Assembly: GCA_030425685.1 (NCBI GenBank)
Contig: JAUIAD010000023.1
Location: forward strand, 1-62,831
Source of the DNA: Gammaproteobacteria bacterium
GTDB lineage: Bacteria > Pseudomonadota > Gammaproteobacteria > Coxiellales > Coxiellaceae
DNA: 62,831 nt
Reading direction: 5' to 3'
The notes under the pieces were generated by a model that was not told where the DNA came from, made no database searches, and worked only from the letters and a program-made list of their open reading frames with translations. The position numbers were made by a program, and so were the translations under genes. Shown one piece after another: positions 35,880 through 45,536 of the stretch (the first letter of the stretch is position 1; each line of letters starts with the position of its first letter).

Positions 35880-36335
35880 TTAACTAGTGCTATTGTTTGT
35901 TGGTGTTGGTTGCGTAATTAGCCCAACATGATCTGCACCAGCGTGTTGCATTAACACCATTGCTTGTACCACTTTTCCATAATTAACACTTGTGTCACCT
36001 TTAACATAAATCTCACGTGTTTGATGTCGCTGTTTAGCCAGTTTTAAAATGGCAGCAACACGATAAAATAAAGCTTGGCTATCAATAGGTTCTTTGGGAA
36101 TATCGGCAACGTTTAAATAATAAAAACCTTGTGAGTCGACGCTGACAACAATAGGCATTGTTTCTTGCTGCGGTAGTTGCTTCGCGCTGGTATTTGGAAG
36201 CTTAACGTTGACGCCTTGTGTTAGTAAGGGCGCGGTTATCATAAAAATAACCAGTAATACCAGCATGACATCGATATATGGAACGACATTAATCGATGAC
36301 ATTGGTTGTTTTTTTGTTTTATACCTTCTTTTCAT
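35880..36335 (-). CDS. tolR: TolR, ExbD/TolR family
   Basis: 151 residues from the ATG at 36335, chosen because AAGGA lies seven bases upstream and the protein then begins MKRRYKTKKQPMSSINVVPYIDVMLVLLVIFM in the family style (key part INVVPYIDVMLVLL with the proton-path Asp). One N-terminal helix, then a periplasmic domain. With TolQ it makes a proton-driven motor for outer-membrane constriction. It overlaps tolQ by 17 bases. The genes that usually follow (tolA, tolB, pal) are absent here. Confidence 0.92.
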   Translation of the reverse strand: MKRRYKTKKQPMSSINVVPYIDVMLVLLVIFMITAPLLTQGVNVKLPNTSAKQLPQQETMPIVVSVDSQGFYYLNVADIPKEPIDSQALFYRVAAILKLAKQRHQTREIYVKGDTSVNYGKVVQAMVLMQHAGADHVGLITQPTPTNNSTS

Positions 36336-37008
36336 ACATATTCCTTGCGTTATGTACTTGACGGTGAAAGACATTCGTTAGTTTTTCTTGAAATAACTCA
36401 AACGTATGCGCAATGTTTTCGATATTGCTGGTAAAGCGATTGTAGGCGATCACCGCTGGAATAGCGGCAAATAAACCAATGGCGGTCGCAATTAACGCTT
36501 CTGAAATGCCTGGTGCTACCATGCTAATGGAGGCTTGTTGCACCGAGCCTAGCGCACGAAAGGCAGTCATAATGCCCCATACGGTACCAAAAAGACCGAC
36601 ATACGGTGCGGTGGAACCAACGGTTGCTAAAAATGAAATATTATTTTCTAATGCGCCCAGTTCGCGCTCTTGCTCAATGCTCATAGCGCGCTCGGTGTTT
36701 TTCATAATCGCTGCCGCTTCCATATTATCTTTCTTGCGTAGTTTGGTAAATTCGGTAAAGCCGGCATGGAAAATTTTACCGAGGCCGCCTTCCTGTTCAT
36801 AAGCTTCAATATCTTCTTCATCAAGCTCTTCACCAGACCAAAAACGCTTTTCAAAGGAGCGTGCAGCACGTTTTGTTTTTCTGAGGATAAGTGCGCGTTG
36901 AATGATCATGGTCCATGAGGCAATGGAGGCGCACAGTAAGATAATGATTACAAACTTTACAATGATATCGGCATTAGCGATAAATGCCCAAAAAGAGGAT
37001 TCATTCAT
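36319..37008 (-). CDS. tolQ: TolQ, MotA/ExbB/TolQ proton channel
   Basis: 229 residues with three membrane helices. ISFLATVGSTAPYVGLFGTVWGIM (core GSTAPYVGLFGTVWGIM, about residues 128-144) and ISEALIATAIGLFAAIPAVIAYN (core ALIATAIGLFAAIPAV) carry the conserved Thr and small residues that line the proton path. It pairs with TolR. In most gammaproteobacteria ybgC lies before it. Here a small unrelated gene does. Confidence 0.95.
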   Translation of the reverse strand: MNESSFWAFIANADIIVKFVIIILLCASIASWTMIIQRALILRKTKRAARSFEKRFWSGEELDEEDIEAYEQEGGLGKIFHAGFTEFTKLRKKDNMEAAAIMKNTERAMSIEQERELGALENNISFLATVGSTAPYVGLFGTVWGIMTAFRALGSVQQASISMVAPGISEALIATAIGLFAAIPAVIAYNRFTSNIENIAHTFELFQEKLTNVFHRQVHNARNMYEKKV

Positions 37009-37095
37009 GTCAGGTTTTCTCCATAAGATACTATGCCCATTAACTTACCTTCCTTGGCTGGCTGAATGCAAGAATTATTTAAGGTCAACAGGCAC

Positions 37096-37473
37096 CTAGG
37101 GTGAATTTCTTGACGTAATAATTTGGGCAATATTGTTAGCAGGTTGACTACCTGGGGTTGGGGCTATTTTGCTTATTTTACGTTGTTTACTTTTTCTAGT
37201 TTTACTTCTAGTGCCAAAGAGGCTTCTTGCAAAGGGTAAGACGCCGTATTGTTTATCTTTTTGGCTGTCTGGCGAAGGCGTTTGTAATTGCCGCTTTACT
37301 TTATGGCTCGTTTTCCTATCGCTTAATGGCATCGCAGATGGGGGTAGTTGTTCAAAGATGGATAGGGTCTGCTGGGGTGCCTCTGCAACGGTGGCAGGCT
37401 TTTTTTCTGGTGATCCATTTGGTGATTGGAGAGATGATCTTCCATTATCATCTATTTGTAATGCAGGTCTCAT
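37096..37473 (-). CDS. small basic protein of unknown function
   Basis: 125 residues, rich in Ser, Pro, Lys and Arg, with no membrane segment and low-complexity composition. A basic cluster (TRSKTRKSKQRKISK) lies near residues 88-102. I accept it because AGGAG sits six bases before the ATG at 37473 and it occupies the slot normally held by ybgC between ruvB and tolQ. No family is recognised. It could be disordered and secreted, or a recent non-conserved gene. Confidence 0.55.
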   Translation of the reverse strand: MRPALQIDDNGRSSLQSPNGSPEKKPATVAEAPQQTLSIFEQLPPSAMPLSDRKTSHKVKRQLQTPSPDSQKDKQYGVLPFARSLFGTRSKTRKSKQRKISKIAPTPGSQPANNIAQIITSRNSP

Positions 37474-37573
37474 ATGTCTCTCCTATTGTGAAGCATCGCC
37501 AGTTTAAAGGCATTGTAGAAAGATGCAATACAGGAAAAGTGTTTTTCTAGAAGATAATCTTCTATTAAGATAG

Positions 37574-38614
37574 TTATTCCATTAAGTCCAATTGCTGTGC
37601 TTGTTTGGGCATCACAATGTCAAAATGCTGATAACTACGTTGGCTGGCAATACGTCCGCGTGGTGTACGCAGAATAAACCCTTCTTGAATAAGATACGGC
37701 TCGATAACATCTTCAATGGTACCGCGATCTTCGCTGATGGCAGCGGCGATGGTGTCGATGCCAACGGGGCCACCGTTAAATTTTTCAATTAACGTGCGCA
37801 ACAGTTTTTGATCCATAATATCAAAACCGCAGGTGTCGACGTTTAATAAATCTAAGGCTTGTTTGGCGATGTTTTCATCGATAAAACCGTCACTTTTAAC
37901 TTGCGCATAATCGCGCACACGCCGTAATAATCGGTTGGTAATACGCGGTGTGCCGCGTGAGCGGCGGGCGATTTCTTCAGCGCCGGCCATATCGATAGGA
38001 ACATTTAAAATTTTAGCGGAACGATGCACGATATGGGTTAGGTCTTTTAAATTATAAAATTCTAAGCGTTGCACAATGCCGAAACGATCGCGTAGTGGGG
38101 AAGTTAATAAACCGGCGCGTGTGGTGGCGCCGACTAAGGTAAAACGTGGTAAGTCTAATTTAATCGAGCGTGCAGCGGGTCCTTCGCCAATCATAATATC
38201 TAATTGGAAATCTTCCATGGCAGGATATAAGACTTCTTCTACCATCGGGCTTAAGCGATGGATTTCATCAATAAATAATACGTCGTTGGGTTCTAGGTTT
38301 GTTAGCAGCGCGGCAAGATCGCCAGCTTTTTCTAATACCGGCCCTGAGGTTTGTTTTAAGCCCGCTTGCATTTCATTAGCGATAATATGTGATAGTGTTG
38401 TTTTGCCTAATCCTGGAGGACCAAAAATAAGCGTGTGGTCTAAAGCCTCACCACGATGTTTAGCAGCTTGGATAAAAATATCCATTTGTTCTTTAACGCG
38501 TGGTTGGCCGATATAGTCGCTTAGTTGGCGTGGGCGGATGGAATTTTCCATGGCCTTTTCACCCATTTGAGCGTTGGCATTGATGATATTGTCACGCGTA
38601 TGTGAGTCTTCCAT
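37574..38614 (-). CDS. ruvB: Holliday junction branch migration helicase RuvB
   Basis: 346 residues. Walker [14 protein letters not shown] (about residues 64-76), Walker [12 protein letters not shown] near 115, sensor [10 protein letters not shown] near 160, and the winged-helix end [14 protein letters not shown]. It drives branch migration with RuvA and RuvC. The ruvC-ruvA-ruvB order is the standard operon. Confidence 0.98.
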   Translation of the reverse strand: MEDSHTRDNIINANAQMGEKAMENSIRPRQLSDYIGQPRVKEQMDIFIQAAKHRGEALDHTLIFGPPGLGKTTLSHIIANEMQAGLKQTSGPVLEKAGDLAALLTNLEPNDVLFIDEIHRLSPMVEEVLYPAMEDFQLDIMIGEGPAARSIKLDLPRFTLVGATTRAGLLTSPLRDRFGIVQRLEFYNLKDLTHIVHRSAKILNVPIDMAGAEEIARRSRGTPRITNRLLRRVRDYAQVKSDGFIDENIAKQALDLLNVDTCGFDIMDQKLLRTLIEKFNGGPVGIDTIAAAISEDRGTIEDVIEPYLIQEGFILRTPRGRIASQRSYQHFDIVMPKQAQQLDLME

Positions 38615-38617
38615 GGC

Positions 38618-39214
38618 TTAAACTCCTTTAGCGATTTCTTGTAACGCTAAACGAATTAGCTGTTCGCTGCTTGTATTAGCTTGGTAAATTTTATCGACGG
38701 CGCGTTTTGCTTCGTTGGCTTTGTAGCCGAGTGCGCTTAAGGCGCTAATGGCATCATCGAGTGATTGGTTAGCGTTATCACCGCTTTGTTTTTCTAAAGG
38801 TGCTGCTGCCCAATCTTTTAATGAGTCGCGGGTTTCAATGATTAAACGCTCAGCGGTTTTTTTGCCGATGCCGGGAATGCTGACTAAGCGTGCAGCTTGA
38901 TTTTGCTGAATGCACTGCACAAATTCGTCGGCGCTCATGCCCGATAAAATAGTTAAAGCGAGTTTCGGTCCGACGCCATTCACTTTTATTAATGCACGAA
39001 AGAGTGCGCGATCGCGTGGATGGTGAAATCCATACAATAAATGGGCATCTTCACGTACGACAAGGTGTGTGTATAATTTAATATGTTGTTCAATATCAGG
39101 TAAATGATAAAACGTGGTCATGGGTGCTGAAATTTCATAACCAACGCCATGAGACTCAATAATAAGCTGTGGCGGTGATTTTTCGGTAATCGTGCCGCTA
39201 ATGGTACCAATCAT
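38618..39214 (-). CDS. ruvA: Holliday junction DNA-binding protein RuvA
   Basis: 198 residues. OB-fold start MIGTISGTI, the acidic-pin region and helix-hairpin-helix motifs VNGVGPKLALTILS (about 72-85) and IPGIGKKTAERLI (about 107-119), then a RuvB-binding C-terminal domain. The start overlaps the ruvC stop by four bases (ATGA). It ends three bases before ruvB. Confidence 0.97.
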   Translation of the reverse strand: MIGTISGTITEKSPPQLIIESHGVGYEISAPMTTFYHLPDIEQHIKLYTHLVVREDAHLLYGFHHPRDRALFRALIKVNGVGPKLALTILSGMSADEFVQCIQQNQAARLVSIPGIGKKTAERLIIETRDSLKDWAAAPLEKQSGDNANQSLDDAISALSALGYKANEAKRAVDKIYQANTSSEQLIRLALQEIAKGV

Positions 39215-39738
39215 GAAGAAGCTCCCGCTGTGATGGACGCTTTTGCCAGTGTCCGTTGTATTCGTTGGGTGTTAGCATGACATAAAGCGATCGCTAATGC
39301 ATCTGCGGCATCGGATTGTGGTGACTTGTCTAATTTTAATAGCATTTTTACCATGTGTTGCACTTGTACTTTTGACGCTGCGCCATAACCGACGACGGCT
39401 TGCTTGATTTGTCGAGCGCTGTATTCACCGACGGCTAGACCGTGTGTTGCAAGGGAAACTAAGGCGGCACCTCGTGCTTGGCCGAGTTTTAAGGCTGACT
39501 GGGGGTTGCGACAGGTAAAAACTTGTTCAATAGCGGCTTCAACAGGGTTGAATTCACTTAATACCTCGGTGAGCTGTTGATGTATTTTATATAAACGCTC
39601 GTGCAGTTCGTTTTCTTGACAGCGAATAAAGCCATGGGTGATATGCCCTTGCTCACTTCCTTGCGACCAAATAATGCCAAAGCCAGTGCAGCGTGATCCT
39701 GGGTCGATGCCGATAATAATGCGCTTATCTTTATTCAT
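39211..39738 (-). CDS. ruvC: Holliday junction resolvase RuvC
   Basis: 175 residues from the ATG at 39738, chosen for AAGGA about seven bases upstream and the family start IIGIDPGSRCTGFGII. Acidic active-site residues are in IDPG (Asp), AAIEQVF (Glu) and SDAADALAIALCH (two Asp). It cuts Holliday junctions. Upstream, where yebC is expected, lies the PP2C-like gene. Confidence 0.97.
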   Translation of the reverse strand: MNKDKRIIIGIDPGSRCTGFGIIWSQGSEQGHITHGFIRCQENELHERLYKIHQQLTEVLSEFNPVEAAIEQVFTCRNPQSALKLGQARGAALVSLATHGLAVGEYSARQIKQAVVGYGAASKVQVQHMVKMLLKLDKSPQSDAADALAIALCHANTQRIQRTLAKASITAGASS

Positions 39739-39806
39739 ACCATTCCTTTGTTTGTATTTCTGCGATTTTAGCTTTGTTAATAAAAAAGGTCTATTGTATG
39801 GCAAAG

Positions 39807-39831
39807 CGGGTTCATTGCAACAATGAACCCG
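39807..39831 (-). terminator. hairpin between the PP2C-like gene and ruvC
   Basis: CGGGTTCATTG-CAA-CAATGAACCCG is a perfect 11-bp stem. No T-run follows on the minus strand, so termination strength is uncertain. It lies about 60 bases past the PP2C-like stop and may insulate the inserted gene from ruvC. Confidence 0.5.
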
Positions 39832-39891
39832 TACAAAGATAAGCTTATATAATTAGAGCCAAAGATGCGAGTGTGTGCTTACGTAGCAAAG

Positions 39892-42198
39892 TTACGCATT
39901 AAAGCTGGCTGCTGGGGTATTGTCTTTTGCATCCTTATCACTGGAAGCAGTAGAAATTTCCTTCATAAAGCGATTAAATTCTTTTTCGAGGTCGCTAACT
40001 TCAGGTGCGATCAGTTTTTTGGATGAAAATAGACTTATTTTTCCTCGTGGCAGTTCTGTGTCTGGGTGTTGTTCTTTTGTATAGGCTAGTGCTTCAGCGT
40101 AAGTAGTTTTTATTAAGCTAAGAAGATTGGCATTTGTTTTGGGTAGCGCTTTAAAGAGGTTGAAAACAGTTTCAAGTGCCGCCTTTATTGCGGTTGCATC
40201 GCCTTTCTTTAAGCGAATATTATTGATGGAAACGAGTTGTATGCGGATTAGGAATTTTTGGATGTGAGTTATAAATGTTTTTGTATCGTATTGAAACTCT
40301 TTAGCATACGCTCTCACAGTTAGCAACTGGTTTGTTAAATGGGTGAGTTCTTGCTCGTTTATCGTTTTTTCCTTGAAGATAGAGTATTCAAAAATGTGTA
40401 AAGAGCGTACGCTATTTTTGATATGCTCTATAAGCTTGATAAGATCCCTAATTTCATAACTACTTAAAGAAATTTTATCATCCTTGCTTTCTTTTTCAGT
40501 AGTGCTGTTTTCTTTTGGCGTGTTACTGTCGGTAAGGTTATCTTTGCTTTCATCTTTGGGGGTATCAAAATCAGCAAAGTCATCTACAATTTTATCGGCG
40601 CTAGCGAAATATTTACCCATGTATTGGCTAAACTCTTTGAACTGTTTTGCTATAAACTCATCTTTGCGATTTAGATCATAATCAATAATGGCGATGGTTG
40701 CATCATCTCCGCCATAAGTGTAAGCATTGAGGTTCGTTAGATGCTTATAGTGTTTTGTGTCCATCGAGTATCTTAATTTAATCAGAAGGTCTATTTTTTC
40801 GGTGTTTGATAAGTTTCCTTGCTGAATTTTTTTAAGATCTTCTGTAAAGCTAGTTCCTAATATTTGATCGAGTTTATATATATCTTTTTCTAATGCTTCA
40901 AGCCTATTGCCTATGCTGCTTTGTTCTTCAGGAGACTTGAGAGTTTGCTGGTATGCTATAGCTTTTTTGGTGTCGTTAATTATTCTTGCTTTGGTATTTA
41001 ATTTTTCTTTATCCTTATTTTCTTTTTGAGAAAGATCTTTGTGTTCATTTTCCAAATCTTGTAAGTGCTTAACTAGTTCTTGGTGTTTTGCATGCGCCGA
41101 CAAACGAGTGAGAATCTCTTTTATCTGTGGTTCTATTTTTGTTGTAAAGAGTATGTCTGTTGTTTGAATTTCTGTCTCGTATCTTTCTTTATTTTTTTCT
41201 GCTGTCTTCATCTCCTGTTTCTGATTTTCTTCACATATAGAGGTAAGTTGGCTTAGAGGGGTTTTGGCTAATTGGGGTGTCGTGTGAAAGGACATATGTA
41301 TTTCGGTGGTCATTTTGCCTTTTATAGTTTTTTTATTCTGGCGAATGACATAGTCTTGTTTTATCGCAAAGTTATCGCACAGGCCACCATCCGTGCTTCC
41401 TACTAGTCGCAGGTGGTTCTGTTCGTTTGTTGGTAGTGAATGCGAAAAGTAAATCATATCTTCTATGGTTTCAGCTTGATGGATATCAAAAGGTAACATT
41501 CTTTGTAAGCCATAAGGAAATGGCACACGTGCTTGCTTTACTTCTTCAGCCATCTCCGTGGTTTGATCAAGGTGGTCAATGTACCTATAGTTGCTTGCTG
41601 GTTTTAATGTGGTATAGGTGCCATCTTCGTTTTGCATGGCAAGGTAGGTATCACCAATGCCAAATCCTGCTACTATCGTTTCATTGTTACTGTTTTGATA
41701 GGCAAACGCTACAGCAAAATTAAATTTAGCGGAGTCACCTTGTTGAGATTGGTTGAATTGTTCGACAAGAGTATTTAATTCAATTAGGTGTTTCTGAAAG
41801 ATGTCTTTTGTGTCGCCATCATCTGATTTGCTGTCTTTTTCCTTGGAATTATTTATCAGGTCATCAATAATTCTTGGGATTAAATTGGGGATATAAGTTT
41901 CGGCAAACGCTTTAGCGCCCTCGCCTGAAGACCGGAAGGCTCCATCAACAATGACTAGGTAGGGTAAGCCGTTAATGAGCCCTATTGCTGCGGCGTCGTC
42001 CGCTTTTGATTTATCTGATGGTCTTTTTAGATTCCAGTACAAGCCTCCTGAGTGTAATGTTCCAATGGGGAGCTTTTCATCTGCGGGGCTGTTTTGTGTA
42101 AACCCTGTGATGGGCTGGTTAGACGCTTTTTCTAATGGTGCTTGTCCTACGCAGTTTGTTTGTGTTGTTAGCGTGTCGGTGTTAATGGTGGTTCTCAT
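39892..42198 (-). CDS. PP2C-like phosphatase domain split by a coiled-coil insertion
   Basis: 768 residues from the ATG at 42198 (AAGG nine bases upstream); an ATG at 42237 is in frame but has no site. PP2C motifs appear in order: ADDAAAIG, the metal-site VIVDGAFRSSGEG (about 82-94), FGIGDTYLAMQ (about 179-189), VGSTDGGLCDN (about 266-276) and, after a 220-residue Lys/Glu-rich coiled coil, YGGDDATIAIID (about 495-506). The C-terminal 260 residues are helical and unknown. The usual first Arg and some PP2C positions are altered, so activity is uncertain. It breaks the yebC-ruvC neighbourhood and has a PmrA-like promoter. A secreted effector is likely. Confidence 0.75.
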   Translation of the reverse strand: MRTTINTDTLTTQTNCVGQAPLEKASNQPITGFTQNSPADEKLPIGTLHSGGLYWNLKRPSDKSKADDAAAIGLINGLPYLVIVDGAFRSSGEGAKAFAETYIPNLIPRIIDDLINNSKEKDSKSDDGDTKDIFQKHLIELNTLVEQFNQSQQGDSAKFNFAVAFAYQNSNNETIVAGFGIGDTYLAMQNEDGTYTTLKPASNYRYIDHLDQTTEMAEEVKQARVPFPYGLQRMLPFDIHQAETIEDMIYFSHSLPTNEQNHLRLVGSTDGGLCDNFAIKQDYVIRQNKKTIKGKMTTEIHMSFHTTPQLAKTPLSQLTSICEENQKQEMKTAEKNKERYETEIQTTDILFTTKIEPQIKEILTRLSAHAKHQELVKHLQDLENEHKDLSQKENKDKEKLNTKARIINDTKKAIAYQQTLKSPEEQSSIGNRLEALEKDIYKLDQILGTSFTEDLKKIQQGNLSNTEKIDLLIKLRYSMDTKHYKHLTNLNAYTYGGDDATIAIIDYDLNRKDEFIAKQFKEFSQYMGKYFASADKIVDDFADFDTPKDESKDNLTDSNTPKENSTTEKESKDDKISLSSYEIRDLIKLIEHIKNSVRSLHIFEYSIFKEKTINEQELTHLTNQLLTVRAYAKEFQYDTKTFITHIQKFLIRIQLVSINNIRLKKGDATAIKAALETVFNLFKALPKTNANLLSLIKTTYAEALAYTKEQHPDTELPRGKISLFSSKKLIAPEVSDLEKEFNRFMKEISTASSDKDAKDNTPAASFNA

Positions 42199-42309
42199 TG
42201 TATGGGTACCTTTTCTCAATATATGTATAGTCATCACGTTTATAGCAAGGATTTTATGTGGCAGCTGATAATGGTTAAGTTGCCGCTGTATCTTACTGGC
42301 TATGAGAAA

Positions 42310-42343
42310 ATATTAACCACTCGTCATTAAATAAGTATTAAAT
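42310..42343 (-). promoter_or_regulatory. PmrA-like box and -10 for the PP2C-like gene
   Basis: On the minus strand TTTAATACTTA-TTTAATGA gives two exact TTAAT half-sites 11 bases apart (starts 42341 and 42330), then TAATAT at 42315-42310, 15 bases from the second half-site. The consensus for PmrA in Legionella/Coxiella is cTTAATatT-N2-cTTAATatT. Confidence 0.6.
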
Positions 42344-42471
42344 CATGGATATCGGGTGTTTATTTGGATAAATATTATTCTAATGGTCGGAAAAATACCA
42401 ATAACTAATTGGTATTAGCGGGGGTGTGATTTATGCTAGGTTATGCCAAGCCTCGCTGGAGGCCAGATTAT

Positions 42472-43218
42472 CTACGAAAGTTTCTCGATAATGTCATCCG
42501 CAATATCGGCATTGGAATAAACGTTTTGTACGTCATCCAAATCTTCTAGCATATCGGTTAAGCGAATCATTTTTTCAGCTTGATCTTGATCGAGTTCCAC
42601 TTCTGTTGAAGGTGTCATGGTGATTTCAGCATTAATAAATTCGAGTTTGGCGTTGTTCATGGCATCACGGACGGTTTCAAAGTCGTCGGGGGTGGTGACA
42701 ACATCAATGGAGCCGTCATCATTGCTTTGTACGTCTTCTGCGCCGGCTTCTAATGCGGCTTCCATAATTTTTTCTTCGTCAGCGCCGGGGGCAAAATTAA
42801 TTAAACCTTGTTTGGTAAATAAATAAGAAACGGAACCGTCCGTTCCTAAATTACCACCGCATTTGGTAAAGGCATGACGTACTTCAGCGACGGTGCGATT
42901 TTTATTGTCAGTTAAGCAGTCGACCATCACGGCAACGCCATTAGGGCCGTAGCCTTCATAGCGGATTTCCATCATATTATCGGCTTCGTCATCACCAGCG
43001 CCACGTTTGACGGCGCGCTGGATAGTGTCTTTTGGCATATTGGCGCTAAGGGCTTTATCGATGGCTAAACGTAATCTTGGATTGGCACTTTCATCACCGC
43101 CACCCATGCGTGCGGCAACGGTAATTTCACGGATAAGTTTTGTGAAAATTTTTCCGCGCTTGGCATCTTGGCGTGCTTTGGTATGTTTGATGTTCGCCCA
43201 TTTACTGTGTCCAGCCAT
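42472..43218 (-). CDS. yebC: YebC/PmpR-family protein
   Basis: 248 residues: [20 protein letters not shown] (first 20), [30 protein letters not shown] near 90, and the C-terminal [11 protein letters not shown] segment. The family acts on ribosomes stalled at polyproline and as a DNA-binding regulator; the role differs among paralogs. It lies 27 bp after aspS, as in most gammaproteobacteria. Confidence 0.96.
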   Translation of the reverse strand: MAGHSKWANIKHTKARQDAKRGKIFTKLIREITVAARMGGGDESANPRLRLAIDKALSANMPKDTIQRAVKRGAGDDEADNMMEIRYEGYGPNGVAVMVDCLTDNKNRTVAEVRHAFTKCGGNLGTDGSVSYLFTKQGLINFAPGADEEKIMEAALEAGAEDVQSNDDGSIDVVTTPDDFETVRDAMNNAKLEFINAEITMTPSTEVELDQDQAEKMIRLTDMLEDLDDVQNVYSNADIADDIIEKLS

Positions 43219-43245
43219 GTTGATTCTCCCGTCGTTAAAAATGTC

Positions 43246-45018
43246 TTATTTTTTAATTTTAACTGTTTTGATATTAAGCTCACGCAATTGCTCATTAGAG
43301 ACTTCTGATGGCGCATTGGTTAGTGGGCATTGTGCAGTTTGCGTTTTTGGAAAGGCAATAACATCACGGATGCTGGCTGAGTTGGTCATCAGCATCACAA
43401 TACGATCGATACCAAATGCCATGCCGCCGTGCGGTGGGCAGCCCATTTTTAATGCCGATAAAAGATGGCCGAATTGCGCTTGGGCGCTTTCTTTGGTAAA
43501 GCCTAGAATTTCAAAAGCGGCATCTTGAATATCGCTGTGGCTAATACGAATTGAGCCGCCACCAATTTCACTGCCGTTTAAGACCATATCGTAAGCGCGT
43601 GATAGGCTGCCGTCTGGGTTAGCTAGCAATTTATCGACATGTGATTCTTGTGGGGCAGTAAAAGGATGGTGTAATGCTTGCCAGCCGCCTTTGTCATCAG
43701 ATTCAAACATGGGGAAATCAATGACCCACAGAGGTTCCCATTCGGAAGTATAAAGATTTAAATCAGCGCCTAGACGATTGCGTAGGGCGCCTAATGCTTC
43801 GTTAACTACTTTTTCTTTATCGGCGCCAAAGAAAATAATATCTCCGCTTTGTGCATTTGTGCGCTTGAGAATATTTAAAACGGCATCGTCAGGTAGAAAT
43901 TTTAAAATCGGTGATTGTAATCCATCAATACCTTTATCGATATCATTCACTTTAATATAAGCTAGGCCTTTCGCGCCATAAATAGCAACAAAAGCGGTGT
44001 AATCGTCAATGACTTTACGGCTTAGTTCTGCTCCTTTGGGAACACGTAAGGCAGCAACGCGCCCTTTGGGATCATTGGCAGGGCCGTTGAAGACTTTAAA
44101 TTCAACGTCTTTTAATAAATCGCTGATTTCTGTTAACTTAAGTGGGATGCGTAAGTCAGGGCGATCATTACCAAAGCGTGACATCGCTTCTTGGTAGGTC
44201 ATGCGTGGGAAGGGGTTGGGTAATTCGATCGATAAGGTTTCTTTAAAAAGGTAGCGAACCATCGCTTCCATCATTTGTTGTATGTCTTGTTCATCAACAA
44301 AGGACATTTCAATATCAAGCTGAGTAAATTCAGGTTGACGATCAGCGCGTAAGTCTTCGTCACGGAAGCAGCGTACTACTTGATAATAACGATCAAAACC
44401 AGAGATCATTAGCAATTGTTTAAAGATCTGTGGTGATTGCGGCAATGCAAAGAAGTGGCTTTGATGTGTGCGGCTTGGTACGAGATAGTCGCGTGCACCT
44501 TCGGGGGTTGATTTTGTTAGGATCGGTGTTTCGATATCAAGAAAGCCTTGTTCATCCATAAAGTGACGAATGTTGCGCACGATCTTAGAGCGCATTTTGA
44601 GGCGCTCGGCCATTTCCGGGCGGCGTAAGTCGAGAAAACGGTAACGTAGGCGGACTTCTTCGCCCACTTCTTGGTACTCATCAACATTAAAAGGAAGCGG
44701 TGTTGCACTGTTCAGTACGGTCAGTTCGGTAGCAACAAGCTCGACTTCACCGGAAGGTAGGGCTTTATTAATGGTGCCTTCTGGGCGTCGGCGGATGGTC
44801 CCTGTTACTTTGATGACGAATTCATTGCGCAGAGTATGGGCAGTTTCAAAGGCTTCTTTATATTCAGGGTCACAAACCACCTGAACAATGCCTTCGCGAT
44901 CACGCAAATCAACAAATACTAGGCCGCCATGGTCTCTTCGTCTATGCACCCAGCCGCACAGGGTGACTTCTTGGTCCAGTAGGGAAGCGTTGATTTGATG
45001 ACAATAATGGCTGCGCAT
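43246..45018 (-). CDS. aspS: aspartyl-tRNA synthetase
   Basis: 590 residues, the bacterial type with an N-terminal OB anticodon-binding domain ([15 protein letters not shown]), class II catalytic core motif 2 ([17 protein letters not shown]), a GAD insertion (about 310-420) and motif 3 ([13 protein letters not shown]). It charges tRNA-Asp. Which of AspRS discriminating or non-discriminating it is depends on gatCAB elsewhere. Upstream on the other side is the plus-strand IQ-motif gene. Confidence 0.98.
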   Translation of the reverse strand: MRSHYCHQINASLLDQEVTLCGWVHRRRDHGGLVFVDLRDREGIVQVVCDPEYKEAFETAHTLRNEFVIKVTGTIRRRPEGTINKALPSGEVELVATELTVLNSATPLPFNVDEYQEVGEEVRLRYRFLDLRRPEMAERLKMRSKIVRNIRHFMDEQGFLDIETPILTKSTPEGARDYLVPSRTHQSHFFALPQSPQIFKQLLMISGFDRYYQVVRCFRDEDLRADRQPEFTQLDIEMSFVDEQDIQQMMEAMVRYLFKETLSIELPNPFPRMTYQEAMSRFGNDRPDLRIPLKLTEISDLLKDVEFKVFNGPANDPKGRVAALRVPKGAELSRKVIDDYTAFVAIYGAKGLAYIKVNDIDKGIDGLQSPILKFLPDDAVLNILKRTNAQSGDIIFFGADKEKVVNEALGALRNRLGADLNLYTSEWEPLWVIDFPMFESDDKGGWQALHHPFTAPQESHVDKLLANPDGSLSRAYDMVLNGSEIGGGSIRISHSDIQDAAFEILGFTKESAQAQFGHLLSALKMGCPPHGGMAFGIDRIVMLMTNSASIRDVIAFPKTQTAQCPLTNAPSEVSNEQLRELNIKTVKIKK

Positions 45019-45151
45019 GATGTTAACTCACTTTTTTACAGATTCGATTGGAAAACAGCCAATGTTACCTGGAGTGGTGTCGGTCTGCAAGATGGCCTGT
45101 GGTGGGTGTTTGAAAATAAGTCAGTGGTGGGGTGGCTTGGTAGTGGTGTTG

Positions 45152-45245
45152 GTTTCACGCAAAGGCGCTAAGGGGACGCAAAGGGCGCAGTGAGAAAAAT
45201 AAAACTTAGCGCCCTTTGCGTCCCCTTAGCGCCTTTGCGTGAAAC
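45152..45245. repeat. 94-bp hairpin: 37-bp perfect inverted repeat
   Basis: Left arm 45152-45188 begins GTTTCACGCAAAGGCGCTAA and continues GGGGACGCAAAGGGCGC. Right arm 45209-45245 is its exact reverse complement. The loop is 20 bases. Arms contain internal GCGCTAAGGGGACGCAAAG-type periodicity. This word is common between genes in many bacteria and suggests a MITE- or REP-like element. Confidence 0.95.
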
Positions 45246-45360
45246 TCCCGCCGCAACAAAACATTTAAAACCTTTTCTATGGGGTTGTCGAACACTCTTG
45301 TTTAATTAGAAACGTATTTTGATCCCCAGTGATGCGTATTTTTTCGCATTAATTCTGAAT

Positions 45361-45393
45361 TTTAATAAAATTTTAATTTTTATAAGGTAGTAT
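45361..45393 (+). promoter_or_regulatory. PmrA-like box and -10 for the IQ-motif gene
   Basis: Two exact TTAAT half-sites at 45362 and 45373 (11 apart), then TAGTAT at 45388-45393, 15 bases from the second. The same geometry is found at three other effector-like genes in this window. The region is very AT-rich, so one such match alone would be weak. Confidence 0.5.
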
Positions 45394-45536
45394 GTGTTTT
45401 TATTGTTAATTAATGGAGCTGTTTTCTAGTAAGGATCTGGTCATTGTTGCTTTGATTTATAGCATTAGGATGTGCTCCTCACGGTGGTGAGGCGGAAGAC
45501 ATTATTTTCACATCTCTAAGCTATAAAGGGGTTATA

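Larger units (their letters stand above)
45019..45536. other. 518-bp divergent intergenic region
   Basis: Holds the aspS promoter region, the 94-bp perfect hairpin repeat at 45152-45245, and the AT-rich PmrA-like promoter of the IQ-motif gene. A second small hairpin (GCTCCTCAC/GTGGTGAGG-like) lies near 45475-45495. No gene is seen. Confidence 0.6.

Noticed and set aside
43007..43528. 173-codon plus-strand frame
   Set aside because: Antisense to yebC and aspS, both certain.
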